27,192 nucleotides of DNA from Erysipelotrichaceae bacterium (GTDB taxonomy: Bacteria > Bacillota_I > Bacilli_A > Erysipelotrichales > Erysipelotrichaceae), in NCBI GenBank assembly GCA_017419065.1, contig JAFOMB010000208.1, forward strand, positions 1-27,192, in the 5' to 3' direction. A program made the translations under genes and the position numbers. Numbering within the stretch: position 1 is the stretch's first letter; every line of letters begins with the position of its first letter. Of the stretch, positions 20,735 to 27,192 are shown piece after piece. The notes under the pieces were generated by a model that saw only the letters and a list, made by a program, of their open reading frames with translations, did not search any database and was not told where the DNA came from.

Positions 20735-20953
20735 TTGGCAAAACAAGATGTCATTGAAATCGAAGGGCTGGTAGTGGATACACTGCCGAATGCCCAGTTC
20801 AAGGTGAAACTGCAGAACGGCCACGAAATCCTGGCTCACGTTTCTGGTAAAATCCGCATGCATTACATCCGCATTTTACCGGGTGATAGAGTGACCGTAG
20901 AAATCTCACCTTATGATCTAACACGTGGGCGAATTACATTCAGACACAAATAG
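20735..20953 (+). CDS. infA: Translation initiation factor IF-1
   Basis: This 72-residue OB-fold protein occupies the 30S A site during initiation. It has IEIEGLVVDTLPNAQF-type strands, then GKIRMHYIRILPGDRVTVE and SPYDLTRGRI. The start is TTG at 20735, 10 bases after GGAGG, which lies inside map. The sequence is nearly invariant for the family, so the identity is certain. rpmJ follows after 13 bases. Confidence 0.97.
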   Translation: MAKQDVIEIEGLVVDTLPNAQFKVKLQNGHEILAHVSGKIRMHYIRILPGDRVTVEISPYDLTRGRITFRHK

Positions 20954-20966
20954 TCTAGGAGGGAAC

Positions 20967-21080
20967 ATGAAAGTAAGACCATCAGTAAAACCAATCTGCG
21001 ATAAGTGTCGTGTTATCAAGCGCAAAGGTCGCGTCATGGTTATTTGTGAAAACCCTAAGCACAAACAGAGACAAGGTTAA
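20967..21080 (+). CDS. rpmJ: 50S ribosomal protein L36, zinc-binding type
   Basis: This 37-residue protein starts at ATG 20967 with TAGGAGG 6 bases upstream. It begins MKVRPSVKPICDKC and has the zinc ligands C11, C14, C27 and H32. L36 is the smallest large-subunit protein and fixes rRNA near the peptidyl transferase region. It lies in its usual place between infA and rpsM. Confidence 0.98.
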   Translation: MKVRPSVKPICDKCRVIKRKGRVMVICENPKHKQRQG

Positions 21081-21101
21081 TAAGGAAGGAAAGAAACAAA
21101 T

Positions 21102-21467
21102 ATGGCACGTATAGCTGGTGTGGATATCCCTCGCGATAAGCGCGTAGTGGTATCCCTGACGTATATCTATGGTGTCGGTCTCACGACAGCCAAGAAAGTT
21201 TTAGCAGAAAACGGTATCTCTGAAGATATCCGTGTAAAAGATTTGACAGATGAACAGGTCAACGCGATCCGTAAGTCTCTGGACAGCTACAAGCTCGAAG
21301 GCGATTTAAGAAGAGAAACGCAGCTGAACATCAAGAGATTGATGGAAATTGCCTGCTACCGCGGTATCAGACATCGTAAGGGTCTGCCGGTAAGAGGCCA
21401 GAGAACAAAGACGAATGCCCGTACCCGTAAGGGACCGCGTCGTACAGTTGCGAATAAGAAGAAGTAA
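21102..21467 (+). CDS. rpsM: 30S ribosomal protein S13
   Basis: This 121-residue protein begins MARIAGVDIPRDKRVVVSL, has the helix-hairpin-helix IYGVGLTTAKKVL, and the basic C-terminal tail RGQRTKTNARTRKGPRRT that reaches the P-site tRNA. S13 forms bridges to the large subunit. rpsK starts 11 bases downstream. Confidence 0.98.
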   Translation: MARIAGVDIPRDKRVVVSLTYIYGVGLTTAKKVLAENGISEDIRVKDLTDEQVNAIRKSLDSYKLEGDLRRETQLNIKRLMEIACYRGIRHRKGLPVRGQRTKTNARTRKGPRRTVANKKK

Positions 21468-21478
21468 GGGAGAAACGT

Positions 21479-21871
21479 ATGGCACAGAAAAAACAGGTAA
21501 CGCGTAAGAAACGTGTAAAGAAGAATATAGCGACCGGTGTTGCGCATATCCATTCCACTTTCAACAACACCATCGTGACGATCGCCGATGAAGCCGGAAA
21601 CGTCATCTCCTGGTCCAGCGCCGGTGCTCTTGGCTACAAGGGTTCCCGTAAGTCTACACCGTATGCTGCACAGCTTGTCTCTGAAGCAGCCGGCAAGACA
21701 GCCATGGATCATGGGATGAAGAAGGTCGCCGTCAATGTCAAGGGACCTGGTCCGGGCAGAGAAGCTGCCGTCAGAGCTCTGGCAACAGCGGGTCTTGAGA
21801 TCACAGAGATCAACGACGTCACACCGATTCCGCATAACGGCTGCCGTCCACCGAAGAAACCTAGAGGCTAA
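21479..21871 (+). CDS. rpsK: 30S ribosomal protein S11
   Basis: This 130-residue protein has HIHSTFNNTIVTIADEAGN and the end motif TPIPHNGCRPPKKPRG, both diagnostic of S11 on the 30S platform. Its N-terminus is Lys-rich. The TAA stop is fused to the next ribosome binding site as TAAGGAGG, which drives rpoA. Confidence 0.98.
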   Translation: MAQKKQVTRKKRVKKNIATGVAHIHSTFNNTIVTIADEAGNVISWSSAGALGYKGSRKSTPYAAQLVSEAAGKTAMDHGMKKVAVNVKGPGPGREAAVRALATAGLEITEINDVTPIPHNGCRPPKKPRG

Positions 21872-21883
21872 GGAGGAAGCTTG

Positions 21884-22843
21884 ATGCAGAAATTTGAACG
21901 TCCGAAATTTAAAGTCGCTGAGTATGTCGAGAGTGAACACTATGGCAAGTTTGTTATTTCTCCGTTAGAGAGAGGATTCGGCATCACACTGGGAAACGCT
22001 CTGAGAAGAACGATGATCTCGTCTCTTCCGGGCGGCGCTGTCTATTCCATCAAGATCGACGGTGTCTTCCATGAATTCTCTTCCATCAAGGGAGTAAGAG
22101 AGGACGTAACAATGATCATCCTGAATATCAAGAAGCTCATTCTTGATATCAACGATGATGAAACCCATACACTCCGCATCTCCGCGAAGGGTCCGGGTGT
22201 CGTCACAGCCGGCGACATCATCCTTCCTGCAGGAGTCGAAGTACTGAACCCGGAACTGGTCATCGCCAACCTTGAAAAGGGCGGTGAACTGGAGATGGAA
22301 CTGATGGCCAATGTCGGCAGAGGCTATGTGAGTGCTGATGAAAACAAGATGCTTCACCAGGGTTCTTCCCAGGGCATCGGCACGATCTATACCGATTCCA
22401 TTTACACACCGGTCGTCAACGTCAACTATGAAACCAACCCGACACGTGTCGGACAGAGCGCAAAATACGATGAGCTGACGATGGAACTCACTACTGACGG
22501 TTCCATCACCCCTCAGGAATCCCTGGCATTAGCCTCCAAGATCCTGATCAGCCATCTGGAACTGCTGACAGCCGTCAATGAAAAGGTCAATGATATGGAT
22601 TCCCTCATGAAGGAACATGTCAATGACAACGCCATCAAGACTGCCAACATGTCCATCGATGATCTGGACCTCACTGTCCGCAGCTACAACTGTCTCAAGA
22701 GAGCAGGCATCTCTACCGTAGAGGAACTGACACAGAAGACAGAAGAAGAAATGAGCAGAGTTCGTAACCTCGGCAAGAAGTCCCTGAAAGAAGTCAAGGA
22801 AAAGCTGGCTGAGCTGAACCTGACATTCAAACATTTTGAATAA
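21884..22843 (+). CDS. rpoA: RNA polymerase alpha subunit
   Basis: The protein has 319 residues from ATG 21884, 7 bases after AGGAGG; a TTG one codon earlier is less well spaced. The N-terminal domain (about 1-230) has YGKFVISPLERGFGITLGNALRR, the dimerisation and assembly region. After a linker, the C-terminal domain (about 255-315) has DLTVRSYNCLKRAGISTVEE and RNLGKKSLKEVKEKL, which contact UP elements and activators. Standard length and place in the alpha operon. Confidence 0.98.
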   Translation: MQKFERPKFKVAEYVESEHYGKFVISPLERGFGITLGNALRRTMISSLPGGAVYSIKIDGVFHEFSSIKGVREDVTMIILNIKKLILDINDDETHTLRISAKGPGVVTAGDIILPAGVEVLNPELVIANLEKGGELEMELMANVGRGYVSADENKMLHQGSSQGIGTIYTDSIYTPVVNVNYETNPTRVGQSAKYDELTMELTTDGSITPQESLALASKILISHLELLTAVNEKVNDMDSLMKEHVNDNAIKTANMSIDDLDLTVRSYNCLKRAGISTVEELTQKTEEEMSRVRNLGKKSLKEVKEKLAELNLTFKHFE

Positions 22844-22854
22844 GGAGAAAAGTT

Positions 22855-23211
22855 ATGCAGAACCGTAAATTAGGCCGTACAGCCGATCATAGAAAAGCAT
22901 TGCTTAGAAACCTGGCTACTGAAGTCATCCTCAGAGGCAAGATCGAAACAACAGAGATGAAGGCAAAGGAACTGAGAAGTGTTGTCGACAATCTCATCAC
23001 GATCGCCAAGAAAGATGATCTCGCTGCCAGAAGACAGGCTGCTGCCTATGTCAGAAACGTCAGCAACAAAGACGGAAAGAGCGCTCTGAGCGTCCTGTTC
23101 GAAGAAGTTGCGCCGAAGTACAAGGACCGTCAGGGCGGCTACACGAGAGTCACCAAGACCGGTATCCGCAGAGGCGACAACGCCCCGATGGCTACCATCG
23201 AATTAGTCTAA
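22855..23211 (+). CDS. rplQ: 50S ribosomal protein L17
   Basis: This 118-residue protein begins MQNRKLGRTADHRKALLRNL and ends with TGIRRGDNAPMATIELV, the L17 hallmarks near the tunnel exit. TAAGGAG fused to the rpoA stop precedes it. It is the last gene of the operon; the ECF transporter genes (ecfA) that often follow in Firmicutes are not here. Confidence 0.98.
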   Translation: MQNRKLGRTADHRKALLRNLATEVILRGKIETTEMKAKELRSVVDNLITIAKKDDLAARRQAAAYVRNVSNKDGKSALSVLFEEVAPKYKDRQGGYTRVTKTGIRRGDNAPMATIELV

Positions 23212-23220
23212 GGAATCATG

Positions 23221-23251
23221 AAAAAGCCTGTGGAACTCCACAGGCTTTTTT
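23221..23251. terminator. Strong bidirectional terminator ending the ribosomal operon
   Basis: A perfect 13-bp stem (AAAAAGCCTGTGG with its complement) closes an AACT loop and ends in a T-run on both strands. Outside it GAATCAT and ATGATTC form a further inverted pair. It also serves the DeoR gene arriving from the other side. Confidence 0.93.
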
Positions 23252-23262
23252 AATGATTCAGA

Positions 23263-24045
23263 TCAGCCTCTCTGAAGAGGGTTTTCCCGGATGACTTTGA
23301 CGTTGTGATGGGCAGCGATGTAGCTGATCGTCTCCCTGTCTGCTTCATTGTCGGTGATGAGATAGTCGATACCGTCGAAGTCGGCGTACTGGAAGGCGAA
23401 GTTGAGACCGACTTTCGTGTGATCGCATAAGACGAAGCGGGATCCCTTGGTCTTCTGTATCATACTGCGGTTGACCATGGTCTCCTTGACGTTGGCGGTA
23501 GAGATGCCGTCAACGGTCAGTCCGCTGCAGCCGATGAAACACTTGTTGGCAGTGATGCCGTTGATGGTAGCCAGTGCCAGATCTCCGGTGATGGATTTCT
23601 TCGGGAAGCGTACCTCCCCGCCGGTAAACAGGATGGTGACGTTCTCATCCGGATGATAGTTGATCGCCCGGGCGTTGTTGGTGATGATCGTGACGTGCTT
23701 GTATTTGATGTATTCGATGATCATGATGGCTGTCTGGGAGGAGTTGACGAAGATGATGTCACCGTCTTCCACAAACATGGCTGACCTCTTGGCGATGGCC
23801 TTCATATAGCGGGCACGGTCATAGCTCGAATCGTCATCTTCCACAAAGGCCTGTAACAGAGAGGCACCGCCGTAATTCCTTTCGATAGCTCCGAGGTCTT
23901 CCCAGTACTGGAGGTCTCTCCGTATCGTGGCGGCAGAGACGTTGAAGTGCTTTACCAGTTCTTCGACCGTCATGAAGTTGTTCTCCTGGATCAGCTTCAT
24001 GATCTCTTCTTTCCGTTTATCGACTAAGGCTTTACTTACTTTCAC
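23263..24045 (-). CDS. DeoR-family transcriptional regulator
   Basis: This 260-residue regulator has an N-terminal DeoR helix-turn-helix (about 6-57: KLIQENNFMTVEELVKHFNV, SAATIRRDLQYWEDLG). It is followed by the YGGASL hinge and a C-terminal sugar-isomerase-like sensor domain (FVNSSQTAIMIIEYI, CFIGCSGLTVDGIS, DHTKVG). DeoR proteins are usually repressors released by sugar phosphates. The start is GTG at 24045 with GGAGG 6 bases upstream, inside the end of the upstream membrane-protein gene, with a 14-base overlap, so the two are probably co-transcribed and coupled. The divergent btpA-like gene is the obvious candidate target, as in sgc-type loci where a DeoR regulator accompanies SgcQ. Confidence 0.92.
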   Translation of the reverse strand: MKVSKALVDKRKEEIMKLIQENNFMTVEELVKHFNVSAATIRRDLQYWEDLGAIERNYGGASLLQAFVEDDDSSYDRARYMKAIAKRSAMFVEDGDIIFVNSSQTAIMIIEYIKYKHVTIITNNARAINYHPDENVTILFTGGEVRFPKKSITGDLALATINGITANKCFIGCSGLTVDGISTANVKETMVNRSMIQKTKGSRFVLCDHTKVGLNFAFQYADFDGIDYLITDNEADRETISYIAAHHNVKVIRENPLQRG

Positions 24046-24769
24046 GGACGGCCTCCATCAGGGCATCGAGCTGTTCCTGATATTCTTTCTTTTCATTTAC
24101 CGGAGCGAGGAAGACGAGGTTCTCGAGGATGAACTTCTTCTCCTTCGGATTCATATAGGCTGTATTGACGTTCCGGAAGAGTTCATAGGCTCTTCCCCGG
24201 TTGTTCAGAGCTCTTTCGTGGATGCCGTCGAGTTCATCGTACTGGAAGATCTTCGGTCTCTTCTTCATCTTCTCGATATTCCGGACGTCGTTGTAGCATT
24301 CGTTGATCTTCTTGTCTCTTCCCAGTAAGAGATAGGCCCTCATTTCATAGTAGAGCTTTATCAGAAGCATCTCGACATTGGCAGTGAACTTCTTATCGTT
24401 GTCCTGGATGATTTTTAAGGCCCTCTGGCCGTCTTTTTCTTCTATGGCGACCATTGTATCAAAGAGACCTCTATCCTTCACGTAGGACTTGAAAATGTCC
24501 ACCTTGCATAATCTGTCATAGTACTCGGAGGCCTTCTTCGTATCCAGTTTGAAGTTGAGATACCAGAGGGCTTCGTTGTATAAGAGTTTGATATATTCGT
24601 TGAGGATCCCGAAGACCAGGGCTACGACGCCGAGGACCGCGAAGAGGATGGAACGGATATCGCCATGGGAGTAGATCGCCGCATAGACGACCATGAAGAA
24701 GAAGAGGATGTAGAAGATGATCGTGATGATCATGGAAGCTTTCTGACGAAAGGAATAGTGTTTCAGCAT
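24032..24769 (-). CDS. Two-helix membrane protein with TPR-like cytoplasmic domain, unknown
   Basis: This 245-residue protein has two hydrophobic segments near its N-terminus (about 12-32 and 38-60) joined by a short loop. They are followed by about 185 charged, mainly helical residues rich in Lys, Glu, Tyr and Asn, with helix pairs resembling tetratricopeptide repeats (EYYDRLCKVD, YYEMRAYLLLGRDKKINECY, RALNNRGRAYELF). I do not recognise a named family. The start is ATG 24769 with GAGGTAA 6 bases upstream. It overlaps the DeoR gene, suggesting one transcript; whether it has a role in sensing for the regulator is not shown. Confidence 0.8.
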   Translation of the reverse strand: MLKHYSFRQKASMIITIIFYILFFFMVVYAAIYSHGDIRSILFAVLGVVALVFGILNEYIKLLYNEALWYLNFKLDTKKASEYYDRLCKVDIFKSYVKDRGLFDTMVAIEEKDGQRALKIIQDNDKKFTANVEMLLIKLYYEMRAYLLLGRDKKINECYNDVRNIEKMKKRPKIFQYDELDGIHERALNNRGRAYELFRNVNTAYMNPKEKKFILENLVFLAPVNEKKEYQEQLDALMEAVRESK

Positions 24770-24790
24770 AAAGATTTACCTCGTAAGACT

Positions 24791-24796
24791 ATTATA
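24791..24796 (-). promoter_or_regulatory. -10 box for the membrane protein/DeoR unit
   Basis: TATAAT on the minus strand lies 21 bases before the ATG at 24769. No convincing -35 is present at the right distance. Confidence 0.45.
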
Positions 24797-24848
24797 TGTA
24801 AAACCGTTAATAAAAATCCATAGAAATAAGCATAAATATAACAAATAG

Positions 24849-24893
24849 CGATCATATATTTCTTTTATGATTTTTATAACACTTTTATGATCG
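24849..24893. promoter_or_regulatory. Inverted and direct repeats in the DeoR-btpA control region
   Basis: CGATCATA (24849-24856) and TATGATCG (24886-24893) are perfect 8-bp inverted arms. CTTTTATGAT occurs twice, at 24862 and 24882, exactly 20 bases apart (about two helical turns). The right arm contains TATGAT (24886-24891), usable as a plus-strand -10. This is the likely operator of the divergent locus. Confidence 0.5.
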
Positions 24894-24907
24894 TTTAAAA
24901 GGACATT

Positions 24908-24985
24908 ATGGAAAAACGGAAGGCTGTCCGATACTATGGAGTTGTCAAACGAATAATCATAAGGAGGGTATTGTTATGGCATTAG
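24908..24985 (+). CDS. Candidate 25-codon basic leader ORF overlapping the btpA start
   Basis: ATG 24908 follows AAAAGGA by 4-5 bases and reads 25 codons to a TAG at 24983-24985, 10 bases inside btpA in another frame. The peptide is very basic (MEKRKAVRYYG, then a run of Ile, Arg and Val). It would carry ribosomes across the btpA ribosome binding site at 24961-24968. It could be a chance ORF; evidence is limited to the start context and the overlap. Confidence 0.3.
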   Translation: MEKRKAVRYYGVVKRIIIRRVLLWH

Positions 24986-25815
24986 ATTTTTACGGAGATA
25001 CATCCAACTGGCTGGAAGAGACATTCCATGTAAAGAAACCGATCATTGCGATGTGCCATCTCCAGCCTCTTCCTGGGGATCCTTACTACGATGAAGAAGG
25101 CGGGATCGAAAAGGTCGTTGAATGTGCCAGAAGAGATCTGCACGCATTACAGAACGGCGGTGTAGACGGCGTTATGTTTTCCAATGAATTCGCTCTCCCT
25201 TATTTAACGAAGATGGAGCCGATCACGTTAGCTGCCATGGCCTATGTCATCGGCAGGATCAAAGAGGATATCACGGTCCCGTACGGCGTCAACTGCCTCT
25301 GGGATCCGATTGCCTCGTTGGATGTCGCCAAGTCTGTCGGCGGACAGTTCATCAGAGAAATCATCTCCGGTGTCTACGCTTCCGACTTCGGTATCTGGGA
25401 CACCAATCCGGGTGCTACGGCCAGATACAGACACCGCATCGGTGCCGATGACATCAAGATGTTATACAACATCGTTCCGGAAGCTGCGAAGTATCTGGCA
25501 GACAGAGACATCGCTTCCATCGCCAAGTCCACGGAATTCAACTGCCGTCCGGATGCCATCTGTGTCTCCGGTCTGACAGCAGGCGTCGAGACAGACACCC
25601 AGGTCCTGACACAGGTCAAGGGCGCTGTCAAGAAGACTCCGATCTTCTGCAACACCGGCTGCAACAAGGACAACATCGTCCGTCAGCTCTCCGCTTCCGA
25701 CGGTGCCGTCTGTGCTACGACCTTCAAGGTCAACGGCCAGTTCGAGAATCCGGTCGACGAAGCCAGAGTCAAAGAATTCATGGACGTCGTCAAGGCTTAC
25801 AGAGAAACATTATAA
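24976..25815 (+). CDS. BtpA/SgcQ-family TIM-barrel protein
   Basis: This 279-residue soluble protein has the COG0434 signature: PIIAMCHLQPLPGDPYYD near the start, NGGVDGVMFSNEFALPY, VPYGVNCLWDPIASLDVAKS, GVYASDFGIWDTNPG and a phosphate-binding-like ICVSGLTAGVETD. The family includes BtpA, linked to photosystem I stability in cyanobacteria, and SgcQ, found with sugar phosphotransferase genes; the reaction is not established. AAGGAGGG lies 7 bases before the ATG. It is a single-gene unit divergent from a DeoR regulator, suggesting induction by a sugar or nucleoside-derived phosphate. It ends at a hairpin terminator. Confidence 0.9.
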   Translation: MALDFYGDTSNWLEETFHVKKPIIAMCHLQPLPGDPYYDEEGGIEKVVECARRDLHALQNGGVDGVMFSNEFALPYLTKMEPITLAAMAYVIGRIKEDITVPYGVNCLWDPIASLDVAKSVGGQFIREIISGVYASDFGIWDTNPGATARYRHRIGADDIKMLYNIVPEAAKYLADRDIASIAKSTEFNCRPDAICVSGLTAGVETDTQVLTQVKGAVKKTPIFCNTGCNKDNIVRQLSASDGAVCATTFKVNGQFENPVDEARVKEFMDVVKAYRETL

Positions 25816-25822
25816 GAAAGAC

Positions 25823-25848
25823 AGAAGAACACGGAAACGTGTTTTTCT
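25823..25848 (+). terminator. Hairpin terminator after the btpA-like gene
   Basis: AACACG and CGTGTT close a GAAA tetraloop. The stem extends through G-U and A-T pairs to AGAAGAACACG and its partner, ending in TTTTTCTTCTCTT. Confidence 0.82.
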
Positions 25849-25852
25849 TCTC

Positions 25853-25881
25853 TTGTGTATATAACGAAAGAGTTATATTAT
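25853..25881 (+). promoter_or_regulatory. Promoter and operator of the second toxin-antitoxin pair
   Basis: TTGTGT (25853-25858), a 17-base spacer and TATTAT (25876-25881) form a likely promoter. ATATAAC (25859-25865) and GTTATAT (25872-25878) are perfect 7-bp inverted arms with a 6-base spacer, filling the region between the boxes and overlapping the -10, as expected for autorepression by the antitoxin. Confidence 0.55.
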
Positions 25882-25949
25882 AAAGATGTGATCCCGATAC
25901 GTGAGGATTTCCGGTGTTTCCCGGTAATAAAGGAAATAGGAGGTCAGTC

Positions 25950-26315
25950 ATGTATCAGATCAAATTCTACCGAGATGCGAGAGGAAGAGAACCTTTTAGA
26001 GATTTCCTGAACCGGATGAGGGAGAAAGAGGATAAGGCGTCCTCCGGACTGTACAGGCGGATAGTGCTGTATATTGAATTGCTGTCGCGAAAAGGCCTGT
26101 CTGTTGGGATGCCGGTGATGCGCAGAATCGATGGAGACATTTGGGAACTTCGTCCGCAGCGCTACCGTATCTTCTTTTTCGGAGTAAACGGGGATTCCTT
26201 CGTACTTCTTCATCACTATTTCAAGAAGACAGAAAAGACACCGCGGTCAGAGATCGATAGAGCGCACAAAGAGATGGAACGATTCATGAAGGAGAAACAG
26301 AATGACAGAGAATGA
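25950..26315 (+). CDS. RelE/HigB-like toxin (phage Gp49-like family)
   Basis: This protein has 121 residues from ATG 25950, 7 bases after AGGAGG; an in-frame ATG at 25914 has no ribosome binding site. The sequence has IKFYRDARGREPFRDFLNRM at the start, then the core GDIWELRPQRYRIFFFGVNG and HHYFKKTEKTPRSEIDRAHKEM, all typical of Gp49-like toxins in the RelE/ParE fold. Such toxins cleave mRNA on the ribosome. The gene for an XRE-type antitoxin overlaps its end by 14 bases. It is unrelated in detail to the higB at 6826. Confidence 0.9.
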   Translation: MYQIKFYRDARGREPFRDFLNRMREKEDKASSGLYRRIVLYIELLSRKGLSVGMPVMRRIDGDIWELRPQRYRIFFFGVNGDSFVLLHHYFKKTEKTPRSEIDRAHKEMERFMKEKQNDRE

Positions 26316-26619
26316 AAAGAACTTCACATGGGAAGATTATAAACGGGAGTACATGACCCCGGATGAAATCAAAAGGCTTGAAAGAGAAGCTGCTTCTCTC
26401 TGCAAACTGATCGAACTCAGAGACAGACTTCATCTGACACAGAAAGACGTATCGTCTCTCAGCGGCATAAAGCAGCCGATGATCGCGAGACTTGAATCCG
26501 GACAGGTGAATGCCCGGATCCGGACAGTTCAGAAGTACCTCTCTTCCATGGGCTATACACTGGCGGTTATCAGGAAAGACGATCCGGAAAAGATCATCAT
26601 GCGATTTGATGAAGACTGA
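26302..26619 (+). CDS. XRE-family antitoxin partner
   Basis: This 105-residue protein has a charged N-terminal part (about 1-35) with a DEIKRLEREAA helix. An XRE helix-turn-helix follows (about 38-90): LRDRLHLTQKDVSSL-like, SGIKQPMIARLESGQVNA, then the TVQKYLSSMGYTLAV segment common to antitoxins of Gp49-like toxins. It overlaps the toxin gene by 14 bases and starts after AAGGAG within it. It probably neutralises the toxin and binds the inverted repeat at 25859-25878. Its TGA stop lies within the extended -10 of the next gene. Confidence 0.9.
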   Translation: MTENEKNFTWEDYKREYMTPDEIKRLEREAASLCKLIELRDRLHLTQKDVSSLSGIKQPMIARLESGQVNARIRTVQKYLSSMGYTLAVIRKDDPEKIIMRFDED

Positions 26620-26625
26620 TATAAT
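26617..26625 (+). promoter_or_regulatory. Extended -10 promoter for the methyltransferase gene
   Basis: TGATATAAT matches the extended -10 form TGnTATAAT and overlaps the antitoxin stop codon. Transcription would start near 26632, about 13 bases before the ATG at 26645, with GGAG in between. Confidence 0.55.
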
Positions 26626-26644
26626 GGACGAAATGGAGAATACT

Positions 26645-27192
26645 ATGAAAGCGAAAGTGATCATTACGAAAAAAGGGGAAAGATGGCAGGAGAGCCGTCA
26701 TCCCTGGGTCTATGAGAGCGATATAGAAGAGATGGAAGGAGAAGCTGAAAACGGGGACAGCGTCGATGTCTATACGAAGAAGGGAAAGTACATCGGGTCC
26801 GGTTTCCTCTCCCTCAACAGTAAGATCCGTGTCCGTATCTACAACCGTGACATCTCGGCTGTTCCGGACAGGGACTTCTGGAAGAGAAGAGTTGCCTATG
26901 CCTGGAACTACCGGAAGACGGCTCTGCATAACGAAACTGCTTCCTGTCGTCTCATCTTCGGAGAAAGCGACCAGTTCCCGGGACTGACGGTCGACAAGTT
27001 CAACGATGTCCTGGTCACCCAGATCCTCTCCTATGGGATGGAGAAGATCAAGGATACCGTGCTTCCTCTATTGAAAGAAGTCCTGGAGGAAGACGGGGAG
27101 AAGATACGCGGCATCTATGAGAGAAACGATGTCTCCATACGCAAACTGGAAGGCCTGGAAGAATACAAGGGCTGGTATCTGGGAGAGGGAGA
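26645..27192 (+). CDS. RlmI-like class I SAM-dependent rRNA methyltransferase, 5' part
   Basis: The frame is open from ATG 26645 (ATGGAGAA 4-5 bases upstream) to the window end, so the C-terminal methyltransferase core is not visible. The 182 visible residues begin with a PUA domain (about 1-75: RHPWVYESDIEEMEGEAENG, then VYTKKGKYIGSGFLS), followed by the RlmI-type linker FGESDQFPGLTVDKFNDVLV. The family methylates C5 of a cytosine in 23S rRNA. The exact target (RlmI or a Firmicutes homologue) cannot be decided without the rest. Confidence 0.88.
   Translation, partial: MKAKVIITKKGERWQESRHPWVYESDIEEMEGEAENGDSVDVYTKKGKYIGSGFLSLNSKIRVRIYNRDISAVPDRDFWKRRVAYAWNYRKTALHNETASCRLIFGESDQFPGLTVDKFNDVLVTQILSYGMEKIKDTVLPLLKEVLEEDGEKIRGIYERNDVSIRKLEGLEEYKGWYLGEG

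Noticed and set aside
21356..21940. 194-residue minus-strand ORF across rpsM, rpsK and rpoA
   Set aside because: It spans three certain ribosomal or polymerase genes on the other strand; Phe/Leu-rich low-complexity content is typical of antisense reading.
1..27192. CRISPR arrays, insertion sequences, tRNA or rRNA genes
   Set aside because: No regularly spaced repeats, no transposase motifs, no cloverleaf or rRNA sequence was recognised on either strand.

Overview
The window is a chromosomal segment of a low-to-mid GC Bacillota, most likely Erysipelotrichia or a close relative. The evidence is the S10-spc-alpha ribosomal operon in Firmicutes order, the zinc-type S14, strong AGGAGG ribosome binding sites, and the absence of rpmD (L30), a loss I recall from the related Mollicutes. 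This affiliation is inferred by eye from gene order and protein character, not from a database search.

Layout. (1) 1-8751 is a mosaic of small transcription units. It holds the 3' end of a repetitive unknown protein, a CDP-alcohol phosphatidyltransferase on the minus strand, a small membrane protein, a membrane-anchored GH25 muramidase, the magnesium transporter MgtE with GtrA behind it, a decayed Fur-family gene, a Lys/Glu-rich coiled-coil protein, a short rubredoxin, a HigBA toxin-antitoxin pair, and a Cof-type HAD phosphatase and nitroreductase on the minus strand. Hairpin terminators separate most units. (2) 8752-9080 is a non-coding block with phased A-tracts, a long-spaced inverted repeat, a sigma-A promoter and a structured leader RNA. 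(3) 9081-23211 is the fused S10-spc-alpha operon: rpsJ, rplC, rplD, rplW, rplB, rpsS, rplV, rpsC, rplP, rpmC, rpsQ, rplN, rplX, rplE, rpsZ, rpsH, rplF, rplR, rpsE, rplO, secY, adk, map, infA, rpmJ, rpsM, rpsK, rpoA, rplQ. It ends at a strong bidirectional terminator. (4) 23263-25815 is a divergent locus: a DeoR-type regulator overlapping a TPR-like membrane protein on the minus strand, and a BtpA/SgcQ-family protein on the plus strand, with a repeat-rich control region between them. (5) 25853-27192 holds a second toxin-first toxin-antitoxin pair and the start of an RlmI-like rRNA methyltransferase.

The strongest unexpected element is a 26-codon upstream ORF with its own good ribosome binding site before mgtE. 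Its N-terminus is acidic and proline-containing, and it overlaps two mutually exclusive RNA stems, one of which covers the mgtE ribosome binding site. It resembles in logic, though not in clear homology, the enterobacterial MgtL leader-peptide control of magnesium transporters. Other points are several apparently leaderless promoters (TATAAT followed 6-8 nt later by ATG), a 25-codon basic leader ORF overlapping the btpA start, and identical 24-bp terminator repeats on both sides of higBA.
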